From: Streptomyces microflavus
Lineage (GTDB): Bacteria > Actinomycetota > Actinomycetes > Streptomycetales > Streptomycetaceae
Reading direction: 5' to 3'
Length of the DNA: 64,000 nucleotides
Assembly (NCBI RefSeq): GCF_014650075.1
Contig: NZ_BMUG01000001.1
Location: forward strand, 1,006,710 to 1,070,709
The notes beneath the pieces were generated by a model. That model had not been told where the DNA came from, ran no database searches, and saw only the letters and a list, made by a program, of their open reading frames with translations. A program made the translations under genes and the position numbers. The first letter of the stretch is position 1. Each line of letters opens with the position of its first letter. This document shows positions 16,398 to 25,290 of the stretch, in pieces.

Positions 16398-18608
16398 TCA
16401 GGCGTCCCCGCCGAGGGCCCGGATGATCCGGAGCCATGTCTCCCCGTGCGGTTCGGGGTGGCGGGCGCTCAGGGCGACGGTCTCCCTCACCAGCCGGGCG
16501 CGGGTCTCCTCGTCGGACTTGTGGCGGAGCGCGGCCAGGTCGTCCGGGTCGAAGCCCTCGGTCCCGCCCGAGAGCACCAGGGCCACCTGGGCGTGGGTGA
16601 GCGAGGAGAGCCGGTCGCGGAAGACCTGGCCCTCGATGCCTCCGCCGTGCATCAGCGCGGTGCCGTCCCCGGCCTCCAACGCCCGGTCCACGTAGGCCTG
16701 GAGGGCTTCGCGGTCCTCCACGAGGCGGTACGCCGCGTCCAGGCCCTCGGTGCGGCCGATGTCGAGCATGGCGACGTGGGCCAGCGGGGTGTCGTCGGGC
16801 GGCTGGACGGCGAGGAGGCGCGGGTGCTCCTGCAGGTAGGCCCGCGACTCCTTCCAGTCCGCGCACTCCAGCCACTCCGCCAACTGCTCCGACAGGATCA
16901 GCGGATCGTAGGCGGCGGTCACCCCGTGGGCGAGGACGGCGGCGCGGAGCAGGGCGTGCCGCTGGGCGCCGTGCGGGTCCAGGATCGCCAGCTCCTCCAG
17001 GGCCACCGCCGTCTCCTCGCCGCCGAGGACATCGGCGTTCCGGGACCAGAAGTCGCGTGACCGGGGCCAGTTCGGCGCGAACATCCAGGAGCTGACGAGG
17101 TCCAGGGTCTCCGGCGGCAGGGCGAGCCAGTCCGGTACGGAGGTGAAGGTCTCCTCCTCCCAGGCCGTGTGCACCGCCTCGATGTCACCGTACGAACGCA
17201 GCGCCTGCCGGGCCCGTACGGTCACGGTGTCCGCGCCGCCGCTCGCCTCCGGATCCTCGTCCAGCCACGTCACCAGCTCGGCCACCCCGGTCGCGGGCCA
17301 GGGCGCGGGGCAGCGCAGCAGGAAGGCGCTCCGCTCGACGCCCAGGCGCCGGGCGGTCGCCGGGTCGGCCGAGGCGAACTCCTTGACGGTCTCGTCGTAC
17401 TCCTCGATCGCCGCCGCGTGCTCGCCGCCGGCGGCGAGAGCCCGGGTCAGGTCGTCCAGAGCGGAGACCAGGGAGGCGTCGGAGGTGCCGGGGCTCTCCA
17501 GCGCCAGGGACCGGTGGAGGGCCACCGCCTCCCAGAACGCCTCCACGGCCCCCTCGGCGTCGCCGCTCCGCTCCAGGTGCGTGCCGAGCGCCTGGAGGGA
17601 GTGGGCCAGGTCGGGCAGGAAGGCGTCCCCCTGTTCCCGCAGCAGGTCGACGGCCTCCCGCGCCGGTGGCAGCGCCACCTCCGGCCCGCCGGTGGAGGCC
17701 AGGCTCCGGGCAAGCGTGAGGAGGGCGGCGGCGAGGCCCGGGCGGCAGGCCTCGGGGCGCTGTGCGGCCGGCTCGCGGTGCAGGGCGACGGCCTCCTCCG
17801 CCGCCCGGAGACCCGCCGCCACATCGCCGGCCTTGTCCAGGTGACCGGCCAGGCCGTCCAGCGCCGTGGCCAGCTCCGGACGGAAGGCGCCCGGCCGCTG
17901 CGCGGCGAGCTCGCGGAGGCGGCCGCATGCTTCCTGGGCCGCCTCGACCGCCCCGGAGGTGTCGCTCACCGTCGCACGGTGGCCGCCGAGGCCGTGGAGG
18001 GCGGCGGCGAGCCGGGGGAGGAAGGCCTCGGGATCCTCCTCGGCGAGGCGCCGCAGGAGACCGACCGCCTCCTCGGCCAGGGGCACGGCCTCTACCGCCT
18101 CCCCGGCACCTGCCAGATGCCCGGCGTAGCTCAGCAGGTACTCCGCGAGCGCCGGCACGGACGCCCCTGGCTCCTCCTCCTCGACCAGCTCCCGCTGGAG
18201 CCGTACGGACTGCTTCGCGAACGGCACGGCGGTCGCCCGGTCCCCGGTGTCGGCGATGCGGTCGCCCAGGGCCCCCATGGCCTGCGCCAGCTCCGCCTGG
18301 AAGCGGTCCGGGCGCTTCATGCCGAGCTCGGCGTAGATCCGCGCGGCCTCCTTCGCCGGGGCCAGCGCCCCTTCCCGGTCCCCGGCCCCGGCACGGAGCG
18401 CGGAGAGCTCACCGAGGGCGGCGGCCAGGCCGGGCAGGCCGGTGGCGGGGTCACATTCGGCGACGGCGCGCCGGCTCCGTACCTCTTCCTCCACCTGCGG
18501 CAGACCCCGGTCGGCTGCGGCCCCCACCCCCGCACCTCGCGCCTCGTCGCCCATGCCCGCCCCACGGTCCTCGTAACTCATGCCCGCCCCACCGTCCTCG
18601 CCGTACAT
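16398..18608 (-). CDS. Large tetratricopeptide repeat protein
   Basis: A 736-residue soluble protein made mainly of degenerate TPR-like units of about 40-48 residues between 45 and 400 (repeats of the form [29 protein letters not shown]). A different helical C-terminal half (about 430-736) includes [12 protein letters not shown] and [13 protein letters not shown]. No enzymatic motif is seen; scaffolding or protein binding is likely. The start was set at ATG 18606-18608, 9 nt after AAGG. Three 9-residue near-repeats, each starting with Met and ending Gly-Ala-Gly, open the protein, so starts at 18581 or 18554 are possible. An imperfect palindrome GCGTGAACGTTCGC lies at 18635-18648 upstream. Confidence 0.8.
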   Translation of the reverse strand: MYGEDGGAGMSYEDRGAGMGDEARGAGVGAAADRGLPQVEEEVRSRRAVAECDPATGLPGLAAALGELSALRAGAGDREGALAPAKEAARIYAELGMKRPDRFQAELAQAMGALGDRIADTGDRATAVPFAKQSVRLQRELVEEEEPGASVPALAEYLLSYAGHLAGAGEAVEAVPLAEEAVGLLRRLAEEDPEAFLPRLAAALHGLGGHRATVSDTSGAVEAAQEACGRLRELAAQRPGAFRPELATALDGLAGHLDKAGDVAAGLRAAEEAVALHREPAAQRPEACRPGLAAALLTLARSLASTGGPEVALPPAREAVDLLREQGDAFLPDLAHSLQALGTHLERSGDAEGAVEAFWEAVALHRSLALESPGTSDASLVSALDDLTRALAAGGEHAAAIEEYDETVKEFASADPATARRLGVERSAFLLRCPAPWPATGVAELVTWLDEDPEASGGADTVTVRARQALRSYGDIEAVHTAWEEETFTSVPDWLALPPETLDLVSSWMFAPNWPRSRDFWSRNADVLGGEETAVALEELAILDPHGAQRHALLRAAVLAHGVTAAYDPLILSEQLAEWLECADWKESRAYLQEHPRLLAVQPPDDTPLAHVAMLDIGRTEGLDAAYRLVEDREALQAYVDRALEAGDGTALMHGGGIEGQVFRDRLSSLTHAQVALVLSGGTEGFDPDDLAALRHKSDEETRARLVRETVALSARHPEPHGETWLRIIRALGGDA

Positions 18609-18750
18609 TCCGGTCAGCCTTGTCGGTACCACCCGCGTGAACGTTCGCTGCGGTGAGTAGCAGCGTAGTTACGGGGAGGAGGGGGCGGGGGTCGTACGGC
18701 GAAGAATCCCTCCGCCCGAAAGGGGCCGAAGGGGCTGTTCAACAGCGAAA

Positions 18751-18785
18751 AGCCCCGGTACGCCGACCTGCGGCATACCGGGGCT
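18751..18785 (-). terminator. Terminator of nadA
   Basis: 10-bp stem AGCCCCGGTA / TACCGGGGCT with a 15-nt loop, followed on the minus strand by TTTTCGC; 24 nt after the nadA stop. Confidence 0.8.
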
Positions 18786-18809
18786 CCCGGCGGTAGGACG
18801 CGGCACCCG

Positions 18810-19988
18810 TTACGGCAGCGCCAGCATCCGCTCCAGGGCGAGCTTCGCGTACTTCTCCGTCTCCGGGTCGACCTCGATCCGGTTGACTAGCTTGCCCTCG
18901 GCCAGCGACTCCAGGGTCCAGACCAGGTGCGGCAGGTCGATCCGGTTCATCGTCGAGCAGAAGCAGACGGTCTTGTCGAGGAAGACGATCTCCTTGTCCT
19001 CCGCGGCGAAACGGTTCGCCAGGCGGCGGACCAGGTTCAGTTCCGTGCCGATGGCCCACTTCGAGCCGGCCGGGGCCGCCTCCAGGGCCTTGATGATGTA
19101 CTCCGTCGAGCCGACGTAGTCCGCCGCGGCGACGACCTCGTGCTTGCACTCCGGGTGCACCAGCACGTTGACCCCGGGGATGCGGGCCCGTACGTCCTCG
19201 ACCGACTCGACCGAGAAGCGGCCGTGCACCGAGCAGTGGCCGCGCCACAGGATCATCTTCGCGTCGCGCAGCTGCTCGGCGGTGAGGCCGCCGTTCGGCT
19301 TGTGCGGGTTGTAGAGGACGCAGTCCTTCAGTTCCAGCCCCATGTCCCGCACGGCCGTGTTGCGGCCCAGGTGCTGGTCGGGGAGGAAGAGGATCTTCTC
19401 GCCCTGCTCGAAGGCCCACTCCAGGGCCCGCTTCGCGTTGGACGAGGTGCAGATCGTGCCGCCGTGCTTGCCGGTGAAGGCCTTGATGTCGGCGGAGGAG
19501 TTCATGTACGAGACGGGCACCACCTGATCGGCGACCCCGGCCTCGGTCAGCACGTCCCAGCACTCGGCGACCTGCTCGGCGGTGGCCATGTCGGCCATCG
19601 AGCAGCCCGCGGCCAGGTCCGGCAGCACGACCGCCTGGGCGTCCGTGGTCAGGATGTCCGCCGACTCGGCCATGAAGTGCACACCGCAGAAGACGATGTA
19701 CTCCGCCTCCGGGCGCGCGGCCGCGTCACGGGCGAGCTTGAACGAGTCGCCGGTGACGTCCGCGAACTGGATGACCTCGTCGCGCTGGTAGTGGTGGCCG
19801 AGGACGAAGACCCTGTCCCCGAGCTTCTCCTTCGCCGCACGGGCGCGTGCGACCAGGTCCGGGTCGGAGGGGGAGGGGAGGTCGCCGGGGCACTCGACGC
19901 CTCGCTCGCTCCTCGGGTCGGCCTCGCGGCCGAGCAGCAGCAGCGCGAGGGGTGTCGGCTGTACGTCCAGGGGCTGGGCCGTGGTCAC
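18810..19988 (-). CDS. nadA: Quinolinate synthase
   Basis: Condenses iminoaspartate with dihydroxyacetone phosphate to quinolinate in NAD synthesis and carries a [4Fe-4S] cluster. The 392-residue protein shows the cluster cysteines (Cys101 in CGVHFMAE, GHCSVH, CFCSTMN) and the substrate motifs GHHYQRDE, YMNSSADIKA and HPECKHEV. The start was set at GTG 19986-19988 because AAAGGG lies 8 nt upstream; the GTG at 19997 would be only 3 nt from it. nadB and nadC are not adjacent. It shares an AT-richer divergent promoter region with an ErpA-like Fe-S carrier gene, a sensible pairing for an Fe-S enzyme. Confidence 0.94.
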   Translation of the reverse strand: MTTAQPLDVQPTPLALLLLGREADPRSERGVECPGDLPSPSDPDLVARARAAKEKLGDRVFVLGHHYQRDEVIQFADVTGDSFKLARDAAARPEAEYIVFCGVHFMAESADILTTDAQAVVLPDLAAGCSMADMATAEQVAECWDVLTEAGVADQVVPVSYMNSSADIKAFTGKHGGTICTSSNAKRALEWAFEQGEKILFLPDQHLGRNTAVRDMGLELKDCVLYNPHKPNGGLTAEQLRDAKMILWRGHCSVHGRFSVESVEDVRARIPGVNVLVHPECKHEVVAAADYVGSTEYIIKALEAAPAGSKWAIGTELNLVRRLANRFAAEDKEIVFLDKTVCFCSTMNRIDLPHLVWTLESLAEGKLVNRIEVDPETEKYAKLALERMLALP

Positions 19989-20239
19989 GTCACGCACCCT
20001 TTCTTCTCTGCGTTCTGCTCTGCGCTTCTGCGAACGCGCCTTTTCGTCTATTTGACGTTATCTATCATAGCTTCTTCGTGTCACTTTGACGATGCCGATA
20101 GCGTCGATGTGACGCATCCCCCGAGCGGCCGGGTGTGCGAGCATGAAAAGGAACAGACAAGCGCTTGGCCCGGAATGAATCCGGCGCTGAGGCGGTTGAA
20201 CCGTCGGCAAGCAGTCCGTACAACCCGGGAGAGAAGCAG
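19989..20239. promoter_or_regulatory. Divergent nadA / erpA-like control region
   Basis: A 251-nt region with an unusually AT-rich core (20041-20095) holding TATCTATCATAG and two direct copies of TTTGACG (20051-20057 and 20085-20091, 34 bp apart), each followed closely by an ATCTAT/GATAG-like element. The repeats are candidate operators or -35 elements. No known NAD or Fe-S regulator box was recognised. Confidence 0.5.
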
Positions 20240-20596
20240 ATGTCCGTATCGGACGAGACCACCACCGTGAGCGACGGCATCCTCCTGTCCGACGCCGCCG
20301 CAGCCAAGGTCAAGGGCCTGCTGGAGCAGGAAGGCCGCGAGGACCTGGCGCTGCGCGTCGCCGTCCAGCCCGGCGGTTGCTCGGGCCTGCGCTATCAGCT
20401 CTTCTTCGACGAGCGTTCGCTCGACGGCGATGTCGTCAAGGACTTCGAGGGTGTCAAGGTCGTCACCGACCGGATGAGCGCCCCGTACCTGGGCGGCGCC
20501 TCCATCGACTTCGTCGACACCATCGAGAAGCAGGGCTTCACGATCGACAACCCCAACGCCACCGGCTCCTGCGCCTGCGGCGACTCGTTCAGCTAA
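20240..20596 (+). CDS. erpA: ErpA/HesB-like iron-sulfur cluster carrier
   Basis: A 118-residue A-type carrier that accepts Fe-S clusters and delivers them to apoproteins. The three conserved cysteines are Cys47 (GGCSG), Cys111 and Cys113 (CACGD). ATG 20240 follows GGGAGAG at good spacing. Divergent from nadA, itself a [4Fe-4S] enzyme. It is closed by a strong hairpin. The symbol follows the family; the specific client is unknown. Confidence 0.92.
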   Translation: MSVSDETTTVSDGILLSDAAAAKVKGLLEQEGREDLALRVAVQPGGCSGLRYQLFFDERSLDGDVVKDFEGVKVVTDRMSAPYLGGASIDFVDTIEKQGFTIDNPNATGSCACGDSFS

Positions 20597-20617
20597 CCGC
20601 TGCGAGAACAGAGACGT

Positions 20618-20658
20618 ACGACGGCGGCCCCGGGAGTGATTCCCGGGGCCGCCGTCGT
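20618..20658. terminator. Bidirectional hairpin terminator
   Basis: Perfect 18-bp stem with loop gtgat between the convergent ErpA-like gene and the gene ending at 20679. Confidence 0.88.
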
Positions 20659-20678
20659 GTTCCTGTCGTACGGGCGCG

Positions 20679-22109
20679 TCAGCTGCGCGGCACCGTCGCC
20701 CCGCTCGCCGCGTCGATCACCGTGCGGTCACCCAGTGGCGCATCCAGCGTCACCGTCCGCTTCAGCTCCTTGGCGATCATGATGCAGGCGCCGTTCTTCT
20801 GCGGCTTCTCCGCGATGGAGATCCGCACCTGCCCCGGGCTCTCCTCGGCGCTCGCCGTGTACGTGGAGCACACACCGCCCCAGAAGGTCACTTCGAGCGT
20901 CCGGCCGTCGGCCGCGTACGAGGTCGTCTTCCGGTCGCCCGAAGGTGTCGGCGCCGTGGGCTTCTCGACGAACTCCGGCGCCACCGCGATCTGCGTGACC
21001 GTGCTCTCAGGCCCGCCCGGACCCTGGCGGACGCTGAACAGCCACGACGGTACGAGGGTCTGCCGGCCGTCGACGTAACTCAGGGCCAGACCGAACACCG
21101 CGTCCTCGACCGTCTGCTCCACCGGGGCCCGGTTGCCGTCCGGCGGCACGCACTCCAGGACCGAGGGCTTCGGCTCACCCTCCAGCGGTACGGGAGTGGC
21201 GCAGCCGCCGATGTCCTTGCCCCCGTCCCCCTTGGCCCTGCTCGCCTCGTTGAGCTGCTTCAACGCCTCGTCGGCCCCGATCGCCGGGTAGGTGTCCCCC
21301 TTCTCCAGCGCCTTCAGCTGCCCGCTGCCCCCGGCCACCTTGCCGTCCGGGCCGATCTGCACCCCGGTCGACCAGCCGTACGTGGGCAGCCCGTCCACCT
21401 TCGGATCGGCGTTCACCACGCGTACGTCACCCATGAGCTGGCCCGCGTTGAGCGCCGCGTCGTCCTGGCCGACGGCCTTGAGCACGGGCGCCGCGGCGGC
21501 CTTCGCGGCCTTCTCGCTCACCGGCTGCCCGCCCGCCTCCGGCGGGCTCTGGTTCGCGCACATCTTGCCCGGGTCGCAGGGCTTCACGGGGGTGGTGCGG
21601 GCGAACGTCCAGGTGCCCGGGGCCTGCTTGGTGACCTTCAGGAGCGCGCCGGGCCCGTCCTCGTCGCCGACCACCCAGGAGGCGCCCTCGGTGCGCGGGG
21701 TCCCCGGAATGCCGAGCGCCTTCGCCAGCCGGGCGACCTCCGCCGGGGCGACCGTGCCCGTGGCCCGGTGGACCGCGGCCTCGTCCGGACCGTCGGGGAG
21801 CTGGCCCGCCGCCCGGTAGACCACGGGCGGACCGTTCGGATCCGGTTCGCCCGGTGCGATGCCGGGGGGAGGCGTGCTCGGGTCGCCGGGTGTGGCTGGA
21901 CCCGCCTCGGCGGCGTCCAGCGCCAGTACGGGGGCCTTGCCGCGGGCGGCGGAGCTGTCCGCCGCGCCGCCGTCGCCGGACGCGGTGGAGGCCCAGTAGG
22001 CCCCGCCGCCCCCGGCCAGCAGCACCGCTGCCGCCACCGAGGCCACCGCGAGCGGCGGACGTCGCCGCCGGGGGCCGGTCACGTCGTTGTCGGGTCGCTC
22101 GGTGCTCAC
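20679..22109 (-). CDS. Membrane-anchored extracytoplasmic protein, function unknown
   Basis: A 476-residue protein with a short basic cytosolic end, one hydrophobic anchor (about 20-40; LAVASVAAAVLLAGGGGAYW), a Pro/Gly-rich linker (about 75-105) and a large extracellular domain. That domain has about five to six cysteines (CDPGKMCANQ, GGCATPV, LECVPP, GVCSTYT, GACIMI) and repeats of YGWSTGVQIGPDG type, somewhat PepSY/YcdB-like. GTG 22107-22109 has AAGGAG 7 nt upstream. The similar shape to anti-sigma or lipoprotein-like substrates is only a resemblance. Confidence 0.7.
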   Translation of the reverse strand: MSTERPDNDVTGPRRRRPPLAVASVAAAVLLAGGGGAYWASTASGDGGAADSSAARGKAPVLALDAAEAGPATPGDPSTPPPGIAPGEPDPNGPPVVYRAAGQLPDGPDEAAVHRATGTVAPAEVARLAKALGIPGTPRTEGASWVVGDEDGPGALLKVTKQAPGTWTFARTTPVKPCDPGKMCANQSPPEAGGQPVSEKAAKAAAAPVLKAVGQDDAALNAGQLMGDVRVVNADPKVDGLPTYGWSTGVQIGPDGKVAGGSGQLKALEKGDTYPAIGADEALKQLNEASRAKGDGGKDIGGCATPVPLEGEPKPSVLECVPPDGNRAPVEQTVEDAVFGLALSYVDGRQTLVPSWLFSVRQGPGGPESTVTQIAVAPEFVEKPTAPTPSGDRKTTSYAADGRTLEVTFWGGVCSTYTASAEESPGQVRISIAEKPQKNGACIMIAKELKRTVTLDAPLGDRTVIDAASGATVPRS

Positions 22110-22289
22110 CGGATCGCTCCTTCGACTGCGTTGCCGTCGCGTCCACTACCGCGTGCCCCCGGACGGGGACACCGGTGGGACGGAGCGGAGGAGCATGCGG
22201 TTCCCGCGCGACGGCGAACCGGGCGCGGAGCCCGTACGGTTCCGGCCGAAAAACGCGCCGCAGTGGTCAGTCCCCGTACGCCGAAGTCG

Positions 22290-22496
22290 TCAGTCCCCGT
22301 ACTCCGACATCGCGTCGATCAGCCGCGCCGACGCGGGCGGCACCGTCACCCCGTGGATCAGCGACGGCTTCACCGGCGTGGTGGCGGTCTTCACGGGGGC
22401 GGTCCAGTGCGGAGCCATGCGCGCGCAGTCCCCGCGCAGCTCGGCCAGGCTCACTTCGGACTCTCGGGACTCTCGCGATGCGGTGTGCTTCGACAT
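22290..22496 (-). CDS. Small conserved hypothetical protein
   Basis: A 68-residue soluble protein (MSKHTASRESRESEVSLAEL start). ATG 22494-22496 sits 6 nt after TACGGT on the minus strand, matching the leaderless pattern seen at other genes in the window, which supports it as real. No motif allows a function. The 180 nt upstream of the next minus-strand start (22109) contain no other gene. Confidence 0.55.
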   Translation of the reverse strand: MSKHTASRESRESEVSLAELRGDCARMAPHWTAPVKTATTPVKPSLIHGVTVPPASARLIDAMSEYGD

Positions 22497-22502
22497 ATCC
22501 GC

Positions 22503-22508
22503 ACCGTA
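22503..22508 (-). promoter_or_regulatory. Candidate -10 box, 68-residue protein gene
   Basis: TACGGT on the minus strand, 6 nt before the ATG. Confidence 0.4.
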
Positions 22509-22652
22509 ACCACGGTCACGCTCAGGTAGAAAGCCCTACTATCGGGTAGTTTTCCCTTTTCCCGGCCGGAGAGCTCACCCGGTAGCGTGAACTGTCACGC
22601 CGTCCCGGAGGGCGCACCTCGGCCCTTCGCCTTCCGCAGGAGAAGCCTCCCC

Positions 22653-23627
22653 GTGCGTATTGCAGTCACCGGCTCCATCGCCACCGATCACCTCATGACC
22701 TTCCCCGGCCGCTTCGCCGACCAGCTGGTCGCGGATCAGCTGCACACGGTCTCCCTCTCCTTCCTGGTCGACAACCTCGATGTGCGCCGGGGCGGTGTCG
22801 CCGCCAACATCTGCTTCGGCATGGGTCTGCTCGGCACCAAGCCGATCCTCGTGGGTGCCGCGGGATCCGACTTCGACGAGTACCGCGCCTGGCTCGACCG
22901 GCACGGCGTCGAGACCGGCTCGGTCCGTATCTCCGAGGTGCTGCACACCGCCCGCTTCGTCTGCACCACCGACTCCGACCACAACCAGATCGGCTCCTTC
23001 TACACGGGCGCGATGAGCGAGGCCCGGCTGATCGAGCTGAAGAGCGTCGCCGACCGTGTCGGCGGCCTCGACCTCGTCTCGATCGGCGCGGACGACCCGG
23101 AGGCGATGCTCCGCCACACCGAGGAGTGCCGCTCCCGGAACATCCCGTTCGCCGCGGACTTCTCGCAGCAGATCGCGCGGATGAACGGCGACGAGATCCG
23201 CATCCTGCTGGACGGCGCCACGTACCTCTTCGCCAACGAGTACGAGAAGGGGCTCATCGAGTCCAAGACCGGCTGGAGCGACGAGGAGATCCTTTCCAAG
23301 GTCGGCCACCGGGTGACCACGCTCGGCTCCCGCGGTGTGCGGATCGAGCGGGTCGGCGATCCGGTCATCGAGGTCGGCTGCCCCGAGGAGGACACCAAGG
23401 CCGACCCGACGGGCGTCGGCGACGCCTTCCGCGCCGGGTTCCTCTCCGGTCTCGCCTGGGGCGTCGGCCTGGAGCGCGCCGCCCAGGTCGGCTGCATGCT
23501 CGCCACGCTCGTCATCGAGACGGTCGGCACCCAGGAGTACACCCTGCGCCGCACCCACTTCATGGACCGCTTCACCAAGGCGTACGGCCACGAGGCCGCC
23601 GCCGAGGTCCAGCAGCACCTGAAGTAG
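22653..23627 (+). CDS. adoK: Adenosine kinase-like PfkB-family kinase
   Basis: A 324-residue ribokinase-fold enzyme that closely resembles mycobacterial adenosine kinase (Rv2202c, also 324 residues), which phosphorylates adenosine to AMP. Shared landmarks: AVTGSIATDHLM near the N-terminus, RGGVAAN (46-51), GAMSEAR, AADFSQQ, and DPTGVGDAFRAG (251-262) with catalytic Asp257. GTG 22653 has GCAGGAGAAG upstream; a TAGCGT box lies near 22580. The gene neighbourhood also parallels that of M. tuberculosis. Another sugar or nucleoside substrate cannot be excluded. Confidence 0.88.
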   Translation: MRIAVTGSIATDHLMTFPGRFADQLVADQLHTVSLSFLVDNLDVRRGGVAANICFGMGLLGTKPILVGAAGSDFDEYRAWLDRHGVETGSVRISEVLHTARFVCTTDSDHNQIGSFYTGAMSEARLIELKSVADRVGGLDLVSIGADDPEAMLRHTEECRSRNIPFAADFSQQIARMNGDEIRILLDGATYLFANEYEKGLIESKTGWSDEEILSKVGHRVTTLGSRGVRIERVGDPVIEVGCPEEDTKADPTGVGDAFRAGFLSGLAWGVGLERAAQVGCMLATLVIETVGTQEYTLRRTHFMDRFTKAYGHEAAAEVQQHLK

Positions 23628-23636
23628 CGCACCCGG

Positions 23637-25019
23637 TCAGCTGAGCCGGCGGACCACATAGGCCGAGCCACGGTCCGCCGGCTCCTCGCCCACGTACTCC
23701 TGCTCGCGCATCTCGCACCAGGCGGGGATGTCGAGCCGCGCCGCCTCGTCGTCGGCGAGCACCGTCACCGTGGCGCCCACCGATACCTCCCCGATCACCT
23801 TTGCGAGCTCGATCACCGGGATCGGGCAGCGCCGGCCGAGCGCGTCGACCACCAGGGACGCGACCGGCGCGGGGGAGGGGGGAGCGGAGACCGGGGCGCC
23901 GAGCCGCTCCCGTACCTCCGCGACCAGTCCGGGCAGCACGTCCAGGAATCGGTCGACGTCCGCCTCGGCCGTGCCCATCGGCAGCGACACCCGGACGTTC
24001 CCCTCCGAGAGCACCCCCATCGCCTTGAGCACATGGCTCGGCTCCAGGGTGCTGCTGGTGCAGGACGAACCGGACGATACGGAGAATCCGTGCCGGTCCA
24101 GCTCGTGGAGGAGGGTCTCTCCATCGACATAGAGACAGGAGAAGGTGACCAGATGCGGCAGCCGCCGCTCCGGATCACCGACCACCTCCACATCGCCCAC
24201 CCGCCCGGCCACGACCGACCGGATCCGGCCGACCAGCGCCCGCAGCCGCACCGCCTCGGCCGCCGCCTCGTCCCGTACCGCGCGCAGCGAGGCCGCCGCC
24301 GCCACGATCGCCGGCAGGTTCTCGAACCCCGGCGCCCGGCCCGACTCCCGCTCCCCGGCCGGGCCTTGCGGGGCGAACCGCACCCCCTTGCGTACCGCCA
24401 GCAGCCCGACCCCGGCGGGCCCGCCCCACTTGTGCGCGCTCGCCGTCAGCAGCGACCAGCGGCCCGCCACCGGCCCCCAGCCCAGCGACTGGGCGGCGTC
24501 CACCAGTAGCGGCACCCCCGCCTCGGCGCAGAGCGCGGCCACCTCGGCCACCGGCTGCTCGGTCCCCACCTCATGGTTGGCCGACTGGAGGCAGGCGAGC
24601 GCGGTGTCCGCCCGCAGCGCTCCGGCGTACGCCGCCGGGTCCACGGCCCCCGACCGCTCCACCGGCACCTCCGTGAACGATCCGCCCGCCGCCCCGTGGG
24701 CCGCCGCCGAATGGAGCACCGAGGAGTGCTCGACCGCGGAGAGGGCCAGATGGCGGCCGACACGCCGACGCCCCGAAAGAGCCCCGGCAATTCCCGCGTG
24801 CACGGCGGTCGTCCCCGAAGAGGTGAAGACCAGCTCGTCCGGACGGCACCCGACCGCCTCCGCCGCGGCCTCCCGGGCCGCGTCCAGCAGCAGCCGGGCG
24901 CGGCGCCCCTCGCGGTACAGGCGGGCGGGGTCGGCCCAGCCCTCGTCGAGCGCGGCAAGCAGCGCCTGGCGTGCGACGGGGTGCAGGGGGGCGGCGGAGG
25001 CGGTGTCGAAGTAGGGCAC
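23637..25019 (-). CDS. Cysteine desulfurase fused to a TusA sulfur carrier domain
   Basis: A 460-residue fusion. Residues 1-375 are a class V PLP cysteine desulfurase of the NifS/IscS group: TSSGTTAVHAG, DAAQSLGW, PLP-Lys197 (SAHKWGG), and catalytic Cys320 in SSGSSCTSS. Residues about 387-460 are a TusA/SirA-like domain with the acceptor Cys398 in RRCPIPVIELAK and a second Cys435. Sulfur could pass from Cys320 to Cys398 within one chain. GTG 25017-25019 lies 6 nt after TAGCGT. It converges on adoK with a 9-nt gap. The receiving pathway (tRNA thiolation, cofactor or Fe-S) is unknown. Confidence 0.9.
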   Translation of the reverse strand: MPYFDTASAAPLHPVARQALLAALDEGWADPARLYREGRRARLLLDAAREAAAEAVGCRPDELVFTSSGTTAVHAGIAGALSGRRRVGRHLALSAVEHSSVLHSAAAHGAAGGSFTEVPVERSGAVDPAAYAGALRADTALACLQSANHEVGTEQPVAEVAALCAEAGVPLLVDAAQSLGWGPVAGRWSLLTASAHKWGGPAGVGLLAVRKGVRFAPQGPAGERESGRAPGFENLPAIVAAAASLRAVRDEAAAEAVRLRALVGRIRSVVAGRVGDVEVVGDPERRLPHLVTFSCLYVDGETLLHELDRHGFSVSSGSSCTSSTLEPSHVLKAMGVLSEGNVRVSLPMGTAEADVDRFLDVLPGLVAEVRERLGAPVSAPPSPAPVASLVVDALGRRCPIPVIELAKVIGEVSVGATVTVLADDEAARLDIPAWCEMREQEYVGEEPADRGSAYVVRRLS

Positions 25020-25025
25020 GCCGCC

Positions 25026-25031
25026 ACGCTA
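25026..25031 (-). promoter_or_regulatory. Candidate -10 box, cysteine desulfurase-TusA gene
   Basis: TAGCGT on the minus strand, 6 nt before the GTG; leaderless arrangement. Confidence 0.4.
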
Positions 25032-25182
25032 GCCCGCAGCCGGTCCCGCCCCGGCGCCCGGCTGCCCGCCCGGCCGGGAGAGAGGCCGTCAGATGGCCCC
25101 CGGAGGCCCGGATTCCACCCCTTCGGGGAGTCGGGCGGCGCGTTGGGCACCCTCCCCGCGCGACCCCAAATAGCGTCCAGTA

Positions 25183-25211
25183 GGGTTTGGTCCGCATAAA
25201 CATCCAAACCC
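25183..25211. promoter_or_regulatory. Inverted repeat upstream of ctaC
   Basis: GGGTTTGG (25183-25190) and CCAAACCC (25204-25211), perfect 8-bp arms separated by 13 nt that include CATAAA. Located about 80 nt before ctaC in an AT-richer patch; candidate operator of the cytochrome oxidase operon. Confidence 0.5.
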
Positions 25212-25290
25212 CTGCCCGCGACAGGGACGGCGACCGACCAGAGAGACGGGCGCGCCGACCGTGCGGGCGAGACTCTCGGGAAGGCGCTAC

